64,000 nucleotides of DNA, from the NCBI RefSeq assembly GCF_006874475.1, contig NZ_VIRM01000011.1, positions 1 to 64,000 of the forward strand, in the 5' to 3' direction. The notes under the pieces were generated by a model. The model was not told where the DNA came from, searched no databases, and worked only from the letters and a program-made list of their open reading frames with translations. How positions within the stretch are numbered: the first letter of the stretch is position 1; every line of letters begins with the position of its first letter. Positions 8,098 through 15,553 of the stretch are shown piece after piece. This DNA comes from Microbispora hainanensis (GTDB lineage Bacteria; Actinomycetota; Actinomycetes; Streptosporangiales; Streptosporangiaceae). A program made the translations under genes and the position numbers.

Positions 8098-8952
8098 TCA
8101 AAACGTTGGGATATCGCATGTTATCGGCCAGGCGGGGCCCGGAGGGACGACCGCCACCGGGCAGGGGGCGCGCCGCAGCAGGCCCTGCCCGACCGACCCG
8201 AGCCACCGGGCTCCCGTTCTGTGTGCCCCCACGACCAGCAGCCACCTCTCCCGGGCACACGCCGCCAGGGCGGGCAGCGCCGGCCCCTGGACGACCCTGG
8301 TCTCGATCGCGAGTCGGGCCCGGCAGCGTAGCCGCCACGGCTCGACGATCCGCGCCAGCGCCCGCTCGCCCTCCGCCGCGCGCCCTCTCGTGGCGTACAC
8401 CGCGGTCAGCGGCAGCGACCTGCCGCGGGCGACCTCCACGGCGAAGCGCAGGACGGACTCCGCCTCGGGACCGGCCTCCGGCACTGCGTCGATGCCCGCC
8501 ACCACCCCTCCGGCGGGCGGCCCGGACGCCGGCGCGCCCACCACGACGACCGGGCAGGCGGCGTGGGCCGCCGCGTACGCGCTGACCGAGCCGTGCAGCA
8601 GCCCGGCCAGCCTGGCCAGCCCGCCCACGCTCCGGCGGCCCAGCACCAGCATCGCGGCGTTCCCGCTGAGGCCGACCAGCGTGTCCCTGGGGTCTCCCCG
8701 CACGAGCACAGGACGGACCTCGCGGCCCGGCAGCAGGCGCTCGGCCAGCCGCACCCCCTCGAACAGCCGCAGCCCCGCCAGGCGACGCTCCTCGGCGGCG
8801 ACGGCCTCCGCGCGCTCCGGGTCGGCGCCGTCCCACACATGGCACACCGTGACACCCGCACGGTGGCGGGCCCGGCACTCCGCCGCCGCCCACTCGATCG
8901 CGGCCCGGCTCTGCCGGGTGCCGTCGTAGGCGACCACGATCTCCTGCTTCAT
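8098..8952 (-). CDS. Universal stress protein, two Usp domains
   Basis: Tandem UspA protein of 284 residues. Domain 1 spans about residues 3-140 and ends in an ATP-binding signature G-G-L-A-R-L-A-G-L-L-H-G-S-V followed by ACPVVVV; domain 2 (about 150-280) has LLVVGAHRTGARWLGSVGQG and APCPVAVVP. ATG at 8952 was chosen because MKQEIVVAYDG is the canonical Usp start; the open frame extends much further upstream but is Ala-rich non-protein sequence antisense to the next gene. Tandem Usp proteins are core members of the mycobacterial DosR hypoxia regulon, and a DosR-like box lies 100 bases upstream at 9051. Confidence 0.88.
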   Translation of the reverse strand: MKQEIVVAYDGTRQSRAAIEWAAAECRARHRAGVTVCHVWDGADPERAEAVAAEERRLAGLRLFEGVRLAERLLPGREVRPVLVRGDPRDTLVGLSGNAAMLVLGRRSVGGLARLAGLLHGSVSAYAAAHAACPVVVVGAPASGPPAGGVVAGIDAVPEAGPEAESVLRFAVEVARGRSLPLTAVYATRGRAAEGERALARIVEPWRLRCRARLAIETRVVQGPALPALAACARERWLLVVGAHRTGARWLGSVGQGLLRRAPCPVAVVPPGPAWPITCDIPTF

Positions 8953-9050
8953 CTCACTCACACGGCCCGGCCGCGCGCAGACTGCGCTCCATGCCCCCAG
9001 CAGAGCACCCGGGCGCCGGCCGCGGCTCCGGGCGAAAGGCACCGGCCCCC

Positions 9051-9064
9051 GGGACCTTCGGCCC
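9051..9064. promoter_or_regulatory. DosR/DevR-like binding box (divergent promoter)
   Basis: GGGACCTTCGGCCC is an imperfect dyad matching the core of the DosR box (GGGACTWWAGTCCC in mycobacteria, with GGGNC...GNCCC as its conserved skeleton). It lies between the Usp gene (minus strand, start 8952) and the Ala/Lys-rich secreted protein (plus strand, start about 9200), so it could serve either. A similar site occurs at 12490 next to the CBS genes. Match judged by eye; no scoring done. Confidence 0.55.
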
Positions 9065-9199
9065 GCAGGACCCGGACGACACGCCGGGACAGGGTAATGA
9101 TCCGCGCCGGACTTCCCCAGGATGCCGGCCGGGCCCAGCGATCCGGGCATATGCCCTATGTCGCTTTTATCCACTAACGCATGGGCGGGTGGTTGCCAG

Positions 9200-9688
9200 G
9201 TGTCTCGGCACTGCGCGGACGTCTCCAGAACCAACCTCGTCGCGGCGGTGCGGCGGCTCGCGGTGGCCGCGCTCGTCGTCTCGATGGCCGGCCTCGTCGT
9301 CGCGGAATCGGCGGAGGCGGCCTCGGCTCCGTTGCGCCGCAAACCCCACTCGGCCGCGGCGCCGAAGGCCGCTGCCCGTGCACAGGCCCGTGCCAAGGCT
9401 GCGGCCGAGGCTAAGGCACAGGCGAAGGCTAAGGCACAGGCGAAGGCGCGGGCCAAGCCCAAGCCCGGCCCGTACGGTTACCAGGCGGCGCGGGGCTCGC
9501 GGGCCGACGGCCGGCAGTTCAGGTCGGGCACCGGCAAGAACATCCAGAACCTCAACGGCGTCAGCACGCCCTCGCTCCTGAGCGGCCCGCAGTCGACCAC
9601 CGTCACGTCCGCCGGGAAGATCACCAGCCAGGGCGCCTACTGCGCCCCCGGCAGCCGGTCGTGCGACGTCTCGCAGAACATGAGGTGA
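9200..9688 (+). CDS. Secreted Ala/Lys-rich protein, function unknown
   Basis: About 162 residues from GTG at 9200. An N-terminal signal peptide is likely: basic RRLAVAALVVSMAGLVVAES then AEA-A cleavage context. The mature protein starts with a low-complexity AxAKA/AKAQAK tract of about 40 residues, predicted helical and strongly basic, then a folded-looking tail: PYGYQAARGSRADGRQF, GTGKNIQNLNGVSTPSLLSG and a C-terminus with two Cys (YCAPGSRSCDVSQ). The open frame begins at 9122, so ATG 9122 or 9158 are alternative starts, but neither gives a better signal peptide. The gene diverges from the Usp gene across a DosR-like box. No known family recognised. Confidence 0.6.
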   Translation: MSRHCADVSRTNLVAAVRRLAVAALVVSMAGLVVAESAEAASAPLRRKPHSAAAPKAAARAQARAKAAAEAKAQAKAKAQAKARAKPKPGPYGYQAARGSRADGRQFRSGTGKNIQNLNGVSTPSLLSGPQSTTVTSAGKITSQGAYCAPGSRSCDVSQNMR

Positions 9689-9694
9689 TCGGCG

Positions 9695-9718
9695 CGCCGG
9701 GACGCTTCGTTCCCGGCG
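9695..9718. terminator. Hairpin between convergent genes
   Basis: An 8-bp perfect stem CGCCGGGA / TCCCGGCG with an 8-base loop lies 7 bases after the stop at 9688 and before the convergent gene ending at 9791. Position suggests a bidirectional transcription terminator; there is no T-tract. Confidence 0.55.
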
Positions 9719-9790
9719 GGTGACCGAGTGAGAAGCGGGGGACGACCGCCTCCGGCAGCGCGGGCTTGATCCCCGCGCGAGCCGGCGGAT

Positions 9791-10489
9791 TCAGATGTGG
9801 TGACGGCGCCATCTCCGGTCGGCCGCCACCCAGGCGGCCTCCCATTCGCGGTAGCGCCTGCGGTCCAGCCGGTGGCGCGCGAGCGCGAAGCTGGCCCAGG
9901 CCAGAAGGGCGACGCTCGCGACGACGCCGGCGGCGGCCAGCCCCGCCCTCGTCACCGTCTCGGCCCGATGCGGCGGCGGCGCGGCCGGCCTGCCCTCGGC
10001 GTCCACCCACAGCCGCGCGTTCGCCGGGCCGTCCCACAGGAGGAGCGCCGCCGGGACCACGCCCTCCCGGACCTCCCCGGACGGCAGCGTCCAGCGCACC
10101 GAGCTCGTCACCGGCAGGCCGCGCCCGCCTGCCCGGACGGCAATGCCCTCCCCGGCTGAAACGACACCGGAAGCGGCCCCGGCAGACGCCGCCCCGAGGG
10201 AAGCCGCCTCGGCGGGACCGGTCTCGAGGGAGGCCTCCTGGACGGGAGCGGCCTCGACCAGCGTGGCCTCGACCAGGTGCCGCGCCCCCGGCCCGACCCG
10301 CTCGGCCGCGACGCCGGCGTCGTACACGGTGTGAGCGGCCAGCGCCGCGGGCCACGCGGCGAACAGGACGGCGGCCAGCGCCGCCGCCGCGAGCGCCGCC
10401 TCGATCCGGTCGGAACGGCGGCGCAGCGGGTTGTGATCGGGCCGGTAGCGGCGTAACCGCGACACGACCCATCGGGTGATCGGCCTCAT
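9791..10489 (-). CDS. Rv1733c-like two-helix membrane protein
   Basis: Protein of 232 residues with the architecture of the actinobacterial Rv1733c family: an N-terminal basic segment (RLRRYRPDHNPLRRRSDRIE), a first transmembrane helix (about 30-52), an extracytoplasmic domain with an Ala/Val/Glu-rich insert, then SSVRWTLPSGEVREGVVPA and a second helix (about 185-205, LAAAGVVASVALLAWASFAL) followed by a basic tail RHRLDRRRYREWEAAW. Rv1733c belongs to the DosR dormancy regulon; its molecular function is unknown. Neighbours here (Usp, Acg nitroreductase, CBS proteins) are the same regulon types, which supports the call. The extracytoplasmic domain contains an unusual repeat-like ETGPAEAASLGAASAGAAS stretch. 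Confidence 0.8.
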   Translation of the reverse strand: MRPITRWVVSRLRRYRPDHNPLRRRSDRIEAALAAAALAAVLFAAWPAALAAHTVYDAGVAAERVGPGARHLVEATLVEAAPVQEASLETGPAEAASLGAASAGAASGVVSAGEGIAVRAGGRGLPVTSSVRWTLPSGEVREGVVPAALLLWDGPANARLWVDAEGRPAAPPPHRAETVTRAGLAAAGVVASVALLAWASFALARHRLDRRRYREWEAAWVAADRRWRRHHI

Positions 10490-10562
10490 GGCGCACCTCC
10501 TGTCGGGCCACAGGAGGTCCCACTTCCCCGGGCGGGCCCGTCCACGCCCGCCCGGGAAAGCC

Positions 10563-10710
10563 CCCCGCCGACGCGGTGAGCGCCCGGTCGTAGATCTGGA
10601 ACTCGTCGACGCTCAGGGGCCGGTCGCCGTACCGCGACGTGCCGATCCCGTTGTTGCCGGTCGTGCCGAGGCCGGACGGCTTGAGGGTCACGGAGGCGCT
10701 CACGAGTCCC
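10563..10710 (-). pseudogene. LamG/concanavalin-type domain fragment
   Basis: Minus-strand translation gives VTLKPSGLGTTGNNGIGTSR followed by SVDEFQIYDRALTASA, the typical last strands of a LamG-like (jelly-roll) domain as found at the ends of secreted actinobacterial glycoside hydrolases. There is no start, signal peptide or remaining enzyme; the fragment is about 50 residues and lies in the 240-bp gap between the nitroreductase and the Rv1733c-like gene. It is best read as a relic of a lost secreted enzyme gene. Nothing else is visible in this gap. Confidence 0.55.
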
Positions 10711-10729
10711 GCGGCGAGGACGGCGGGGG

Positions 10730-11719
10730 TCAGTCCATCACGTCGGAGGCGGCGCGGCGGACGCTCTCGCTCTCGTCGATGACGAACCCCAGCCGCATGA
10801 TCATCTGCGGCGCCTCTCCCGAGCACAGGTGCCTGCGGATGAACTCCCGCAACTCCGGCATCTCCAGCGCCTGGGTGTGGAACGCGACGCTCAGCCCGTA
10901 CGCGGAGGCGTGCAGCAGCATCCGCTGCAGCGCCTCGCCCGCGCGCAGCCAGTCCTCCCGGTCGTCGCCCGCGGTGGTGAGCAGCGCCACGAGGCCCGTC
11001 GATGCGGACACCCGCTCGTCCGGCGCCATCCCCCATTCGTGGCCCCGCGCGTAGTCCCGTGGCGCGAAGTGCTGAGGATACGTACGCCGGGGATCGGTCG
11101 GATAGCCCGCCGCGGGCACGCCGTCGCGGCGCGAGCTGCCGGGCGGCCGGGCCCAGCGCATGAGTTCGAGGACGAACAACCGGTCCTGCGACTGCACGTC
11201 CTGGGCCGCGCCGGTGAGCGCGGCGAGCACCCGCGCGGACGTCTCCGATCTGATCGGCATCAGGTGGCCGCCCTCGGCCGCCGCCTCCGTCACGAGCGTG
11301 TCGACCAGGGGGTCGGGCACCGGCAGGGCGGTGAACCCCGACCGGTGGGTGCGGCGGCGCTCGATCTCCGCGTGCAGCAGGCGGGTGTGCTCGCCCGGCT
11401 CCCGCCCCGGCCGTACCCGCACGGTGGCCAGCAGCAGCGGACGCTCCGGGTCGGGGAAGCGCCGCATCTGGGGCTCGTATCCGAGGGCCTGCAGCGCGAT
11501 CCGCACGTTCAACAGCGCGGCGCCGCAACTGATCGTCATCTGCCGGCCGGCGGGGTCGGAGACCCGCAGCTTCCTGTCGGGGTCGGCGCGCAGGCAGATC
11601 TCGTCGCCGGAGACGCCGAACGACCAGGGCTGGGTGTTGTGGATCGAAGGCGCCCACAGCGCCCCCTCCACCGCCGTCCTCGCTGCCTGCGCGATCCCTT
11701 CAGCGATCCGAGTGTTCAC
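10730..11719 (-). CDS. Acg-family nitroreductase-like FMN protein
   Basis: Protein of 329 residues, the usual length for the Acg family (Rv2032/Rv3127 type), a duplicated nitroreductase fold in which FMN is bound but typical nitroreductase activity is absent in characterised mycobacterial members. Hallmarks: ALWAPSIHNTQPWSFGV near residue 20-35, ISCGAALLNVRIALQALGYE, RRTHRSGF, and a C-terminal FIRRHLCSGEAPQMIMRLGF. Lies 30 bases downstream of the CBS/BON gene on the same strand, so the two are probably cotranscribed from the promoter with DosR-like boxes near 12490. Confidence 0.85.
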   Translation of the reverse strand: MNTRIAEGIAQAARTAVEGALWAPSIHNTQPWSFGVSGDEICLRADPDRKLRVSDPAGRQMTISCGAALLNVRIALQALGYEPQMRRFPDPERPLLLATVRVRPGREPGEHTRLLHAEIERRRTHRSGFTALPVPDPLVDTLVTEAAAEGGHLMPIRSETSARVLAALTGAAQDVQSQDRLFVLELMRWARPPGSSRRDGVPAAGYPTDPRRTYPQHFAPRDYARGHEWGMAPDERVSASTGLVALLTTAGDDREDWLRAGEALQRMLLHASAYGLSVAFHTQALEMPELREFIRRHLCSGEAPQMIMRLGFVIDESESVRRAASDVMD

Positions 11720-11750
11720 GGTTCCCTCCCCTGGCGGTCCCGGGCTTCGA

Positions 11751-12410
11751 TCAGAGCAACGGCGGGGCGATCAGCAGGTCGTCCACGAGGAAGGCGAGGT
11801 CGGCGTCCACCTCGACGACGCCCTCGACCCGGCGTACGGCGTGCAGCAACGGCTTGATGTCCGACCTGCGGGGCACCTGCCCGCTCATCGTGACCACGCC
11901 GCCGGAGACGTTGATCTGGAGGTCGTCGGGGGCGAGGTTCATCCGGGCGGCGATCTCCTCGATGTCGGCCAGGATGTCCTCCGCCGGGCGCACGAACACC
12001 CGCAGCAGGTCGCCCTGGTGAACCGTCCCCACGATGCGGCCGGTCATGGCGTCGATCACGGGCAGTTGCTTGATGCGGTTGCGGTGCATCAGCCGGGCCG
12101 CGTCCCGCACGGACGTGCCGCCCGTGACCGTGATCGCGGGGCGCGTCATGATCTGGCCGGCCGTCGTGCCCGCCGCCTTCCGGCGCTCCTCGCGCCTGCG
12201 GGGACCGTCGAGCACGCTCTCGACCGGATCGATCTCCTTCAGCAGGATGTCGTCCTCCGACACCACCCCGACCGGCCGCCGGTCGGCGTCGATCACGGTG
12301 ACCGCGCCCACCTTGAACCGCTGCATGGTGGCGACGAGGTCCGCGAACGACGCGTCCATCGGCACCGCGATCGCGACCTTGCCCATGACATCCTTCACCT
12401 TCGCCGTCAT
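11751..12410 (-). CDS. CBS-pair and BON domain protein
   Basis: Cytoplasmic protein of 219 residues. Two CBS motifs (VKDVMGKVAIAVPMDASFAD to VIDADRRPVGVVSEDD, and IMTRPAITVTGGTSVRDAAR to VIDAMTGRIVGTVHQGDLL) form a Bateman module that binds adenine nucleotides in relatives. The C-terminus is a BON domain (LQINVSGGVVTMSGQVPRRS to VVEVDADLAF), associated with membrane or phospholipid contacts. I chose ATG 12410 (MTAKVKDVM, with GGGAGG just upstream although spaced closely); ATG 12425 in frame is the alternative. The family includes the DosR-regulated hypoxic response protein type. Divergent from a second CBS gene of the same architecture. Confidence 0.87.
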   Translation of the reverse strand: MTAKVKDVMGKVAIAVPMDASFADLVATMQRFKVGAVTVIDADRRPVGVVSEDDILLKEIDPVESVLDGPRRREERRKAAGTTAGQIMTRPAITVTGGTSVRDAARLMHRNRIKQLPVIDAMTGRIVGTVHQGDLLRVFVRPAEDILADIEEIAARMNLAPDDLQINVSGGVVTMSGQVPRRSDIKPLLHAVRRVEGVVEVDADLAFLVDDLLIAPPLL

Positions 12411-12489
12411 GACGACGCCTCCCATCTCTCAGTGCCCAGCGTGCCTCCGTCACGTCTTACGAGGTCAGCGGTGAAGGTCCCGACCCCCT

Positions 12490-12503
12490 GGGACTTTCGG
12501 CCA
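12490..12503. promoter_or_regulatory. DosR/DevR-like binding box 1
   Basis: GGGACTTTCGGCCA matches the first half of the DosR consensus GGGACT closely and has a partial second half. It lies 80 bases upstream of the minus-strand CBS/BON-nitroreductase operon and about 150 bases upstream of the plus-strand CBS gene. It resembles the site at 9051 in 11 of 14 positions or better by eye. Confidence 0.55.
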
Positions 12504-12563
12504 CCCGTCGCGCCGCCCGGGGGCAGGGCATGGCGAAGGGCATGGCGAAGGGCCCTGCGGCCG

Positions 12564-12577
12564 GGGCCCTCCGTCCC
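12564..12577. promoter_or_regulatory. DosR/DevR-like binding box 2
   Basis: GGGCCCTCCGTCCC keeps the GGGNC...GTCCC skeleton of a DosR box and lies 70 bases upstream of the plus-strand CBS gene; a weaker relative GGGCCCTGCGGCCG is at 12550. In mycobacteria, DosR boxes often come in pairs at strong promoters. The match is weaker than at 12490. Confidence 0.35.
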
Positions 12578-12647
12578 TTCGTTTCCGGCTCGTACGGCGA
12601 TGCGATGGGTATGGGACCGGCAGCGAGCCCGTAGAGGGGAGCCGATC

Positions 12648-13349
12648 ATGCACATGAAGGTGCGGGACGTCATGACGAGCGAGGTCGCCTCCGTCAACGG
12701 CAGCACACCGTTCAGGGACGTGGCCGAGGTTCTCATCGCGCACGAGGTCAGCGCGGTGCCCGTCGTCGACGGCGAGGGCCACGTGGTCGGTGTGGTCTCC
12801 GAGGCCGATCTGCTGCGCAAGGAGGAGTTCCGCGAGCAGTACTACCGCGAGGGCTACCGCCCGCCGCTACGTGCCCGCCTGCGCGAGGCCATGGGGCACC
12901 GGGCCGCCAGGGTCCAGGAGCGGGCCCGTGGGGTGACCGCCGCCGAGCTCATGTCCGCCCCCGCGATCACCACGCGGCCGTACACCAGTGTGGTGAGCGC
13001 CGCTCGCGAGATGACCCGGCACGGGGTCAAGCGCCTGCCCGTCGTGGACGACGAGGGCGTGCTCGTGGGCATCATCAGCCGCCACGACCTGCTCAAGGTC
13101 CTCGCCCGCGCGGACGCGGACATCGCCCGCGAGGTGCGCGAGGACGTCATCGGCAACTGCCTGTGGGCCGACCTGTCGGGCGTCGAGGTGTCGGTGTCGG
13201 AAGGCGTCGTGACGCTCACCGGCAGTCTGGAGCGCCGCTCGCAGGCGCGGGTGCTCACGCGGATGGTCGAACGGACCAACGGGGTGATCGGGGTCGGCGA
13301 CCGCCTGGAGTGGAAGGAGGACGACGTCGGTCCCTGGGAAGAGCACTGA
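12648..13349 (+). CDS. CBS-pair and BON domain protein
   Basis: Protein of 233 residues, paralogous in design to its divergent neighbour: CBS 1 (VRDVMTSEVASVNGSTPFRD to VVDGEGHVVGVVSEADLLRK), an arginine-rich linker (RPPLRARLREAMGHRAARVQ), CBS 2 (LMSAPAITTRPYTSVVSAAR to VVDDEGVLVGIISRHDLLKV) and a BON domain (VEVSVSEGVVTLTGSLERRS to VIGVGDRLEWKEDD). ATG 12648 was chosen for MHMKVRDVM with a purine-rich site GAGGGGA upstream. Likely an adenylate-sensing stress protein of the DosR-type group (family knowledge plus context). Confidence 0.87.
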   Translation: MHMKVRDVMTSEVASVNGSTPFRDVAEVLIAHEVSAVPVVDGEGHVVGVVSEADLLRKEEFREQYYREGYRPPLRARLREAMGHRAARVQERARGVTAAELMSAPAITTRPYTSVVSAAREMTRHGVKRLPVVDDEGVLVGIISRHDLLKVLARADADIAREVREDVIGNCLWADLSGVEVSVSEGVVTLTGSLERRSQARVLTRMVERTNGVIGVGDRLEWKEDDVGPWEEH

Positions 13350-13550
13350 CCGGCCGCCGCCCCCGCCTCACACTCCGGAGCGAGGGAAACGCCGACACCG
13401 CTGCCCGACCATCAGGAAGGGCAAGGGTGTTATGGCGCACTGGCGCTTTACCGTCGAGAGGCCGTGAGCGGCGACGGCCGCGTCCGGCCTCCGGCAAGGC
13501 CCGTTACCGATGGGACGCCGGCCGAAGGCGCGGCCTCTCCGCTCGGCCGG

Positions 13551-14308
13551 TCAGGATGCATTGGCGCAGATCGCGAACGGGCGGAAAACCGCAGTGAACT
13601 GGCTGTTGTTAAAGAACAACAGGTTCCACCCCGTATTTGTGGCGTTCGGTGCGGATGTAACGTTAGAGACGACGCTGTCTTCAGCCGAAATACCACCGGA
13701 CAACAGCTGATATCCCCCGGAAATCACCACCGTCCCGGCGGGGCACAAAGCTCCTCCGCTCGCGACATTCACCCCTCCGCGCACCGTGATGTCGGGTCCG
13801 GTGACGACCTCATAGCCCGAGACTCCCGCAGGCCCCACCCGATCGGCTGCACCCGCAGGCCCCGCCGGGCCCGCAGGACCGGGAGGCCCCGCCACCTGGC
13901 TCTGCCGAGGCTCCCCGTCCGAGGCCAGGAGCGCGTGCCGCGTGCTCAAGGTCTGCGCCGTCGCGTCTGAGTTCTGCCAGTTGTACGGCAGCGCCGACGA
14001 TGTCGTCTGCGTCTTCTGCACCGGCGTCAGCACCTCGGTGAGATCCCGCAGCATGTTCTGCTTCTGATTCACACCCTGACGCCCGTGTTGCCGCTGCTTG
14101 TCCTTGCTCTTGTTCTCGTCCTTCTGACTCGGGTCTGACGATGAGAGGAGCGAACGGCCAGGCGAAGGTGTCCATTGCGAACGGGGGAGGCGGCCTCACG
14201 TGCAGCACTGACAGATTCGACGGCGGCAATGTCACTGACGGAGACGGCACCTGCGGCCAGCACCGTGCCGATTGCGAAAACCCTGAACAGGCTGCCAAGC
14301 GTGGGCAA
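13551..14308 (-). pseudogene. Secreted collagen-like protein gene, split by a -1 frameshift
   Basis: TTG at 14308, with AGGAG upstream, opens a frame encoding a clear signal peptide (SLFRVFAIGTVLAAGAVSVS) and about 40 residues. The mature part lies in another frame: SSSDPSQKDENKSKDK, NMLRDLTEVLTPVQKTQTTS, a short collagen-like tract GPPGPAGPAGPAG at about residue 135, then GALCPAGTVVISGGYQLLSG and a C-terminus SQFTAVFRPFAICANAS. Adding one base in the five-base homopolymer at 14183-14187 joins the frames into one secreted protein of about 250 residues. This may be a genuine inactivating or phase-variable slip, or an assembly error. The C-terminal domain resembles trimeric spore- or phage-type tips attached to collagen stalks (weak inference). 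Confidence 0.6.
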
Positions 14309-14735
14309 CGTGATCTCCTCTTAATGGGATTTCACACATAGGTGTGCGACGTCGGAATTTCCCCGAAGACACCCGTCGACCGCGGGTCTCCCGGCACGGA
14401 TCATCTTGCATCCGTTCATTTGCTGCGCTTACGCCGACACACAGGCGCCGGACGCCGCCACCCGTTTGTTTGTCGCGTTATTAATGCGGCTTTCGAGGGG
14501 GTCCGCGACCACGGAAGCCGCGACCGGGCTCGACATCCGCCCTGCACGAGGGCGGCGATGATTTTCACGACGAACGGCGGACATCGCAAAACAAGGGCGC
14601 CACCTGCACAGATAGCGGCATCTTCGGACGCGATAGGCGCCCTCGAAAGGATCCGTTCCGGAAAAGGTGGTTTCCGCTCTCCCCACGGCGGTAGCGAAGT
14701 AAGAGACCGACCAAGCGAGAGACAAGGAGAAGCAC
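14309..14735. other. Intergenic region, no gene seen (427 bp)
   Basis: Divergent promoter region between the collagen-like gene and the PRC-barrel gene. It is less GC-rich than its surroundings (for example GTTTGTTTGTCGCGTTATTA near 14463-14482). Stop codons occur in all frames and I see no short gene with a ribosome binding site. A stress-sigma-like pair (GGTTTCC at about 14668 and GGTAGC at about 14691) upstream of the PRC-barrel gene is too weak to call. Confidence 0.5.
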
Positions 14736-15533
14736 GTGATCACTCACGAGCAGATCCCCATGGTGCTCGGCAACCCGGTCCGCGACCTGAACGGCGACAA
14801 GATCGGCGAGGTCGCGCAGGTCTTTCTCGACGACGCGACCGGACGGCCGAAGTGGCTCTGCGTCAAGACCGGACTTCTCCACACCAGGAAGACCTTCGTC
14901 CCACTGCACAAGGCGAACCTGACGGCCGGCCACGTCGAGGTCCCGTACGACAAGGAGCGCGTCAAGAGCGCGCCCCACGTGGACCTGGACGCCGACGGGC
15001 ACCTGTCCGCAGAGCAGGAGCGTGCGCTCTGCCGTCACTACGACATGGACTGGGACGCCGCCTGGGAACGCGCCAACAGGCCCGGCAGCCTCACCGGCTG
15101 GGCCGACAGCGCCGGGCGACGTGAACGCGAACGGCTGAGGATCGGCGCGGACGGACCCCGGACCTACACGGACGGACCCCGGACCTACACGGACTACGCC
15201 GTGACCCGTGGCGGGGATCGGTACGGCGTGGACGACCCGGCGCTCGGCTCCAGGGACCGGCTGGACGCCGAGATCCCCGGCACCCGCCCGGGTGAGCCGC
15301 TGGGGCCGCGAGACCCCGAGACGCTGCCCGAGCAGCTGTTCGGCGCGGGCGACCCCTCGCGTACGACGAGCGAGTGGTATGGCACGGAGGACCCGGCCGC
15401 CCGATCACAGGAACGGTTCGGCACCGGCGATCCGATGACGAACGCCGGTGACCGGTTCGTCGTCTACCGGGACGCCCGTGATCTGGACGTCAGCCGCCGG
15501 GACATCCCCGGACGGGACGAGCCGGGCCTCTGA
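14736..15533 (+). CDS. PRC-barrel domain protein
   Basis: Cytoplasmic protein of 265 residues. The N-terminal 75 residues are a PRC-barrel (VLGNPVRDLNGDKIGEVAQV, RPKWLCVKTGLLHTRKTFVP), followed by an acidic LSAEQERALCRHYDMDWD segment and a long low-complexity tail rich in Asp, Gly, Pro and Arg. The tail has an 8-residue tandem duplication GPRTYTDG-PRTYTDYA (24-bp repeat near 15154-15195) and repeated short motifs GTEDPAA, GTGDPMT and GAGDPSR. GTG start with AAGGAG upstream. PRC-barrel proteins of this type are common in actinomycetes and frequently stress-induced; biochemical role unknown. Confidence 0.85.
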   Translation: MITHEQIPMVLGNPVRDLNGDKIGEVAQVFLDDATGRPKWLCVKTGLLHTRKTFVPLHKANLTAGHVEVPYDKERVKSAPHVDLDADGHLSAEQERALCRHYDMDWDAAWERANRPGSLTGWADSAGRRERERLRIGADGPRTYTDGPRTYTDYAVTRGGDRYGVDDPALGSRDRLDAEIPGTRPGEPLGPRDPETLPEQLFGAGDPSRTTSEWYGTEDPAARSQERFGTGDPMTNAGDRFVVYRDARDLDVSRRDIPGRDEPGL

Positions 15534-15553
15534 CCGGAAGAACCCGAACCGGC

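Noticed and set aside
10490..10562. Possible DosR box upstream of the Rv1733c-like gene (GGGACCTCCTGTGGCCC on the minus strand)
   Set aside because: Half-sites are spaced three bases too far apart for the known box.
9621..11657. 678-residue minus-strand frame across three features
   Set aside because: Merges shadow sequence of two real genes in other frames with the LamG relic; only the 50-residue LamG part is protein-like.
13163..13597. Plus-strand frame following the CBS gene
   Set aside because: Mostly another frame of the CBS gene plus Arg-rich intergenic sequence; no start site.
14668..14697. Stress-sigma-like promoter before the PRC-barrel gene
   Set aside because: The GGTTTCC/GGTAGC pair is too degenerate to separate from chance.
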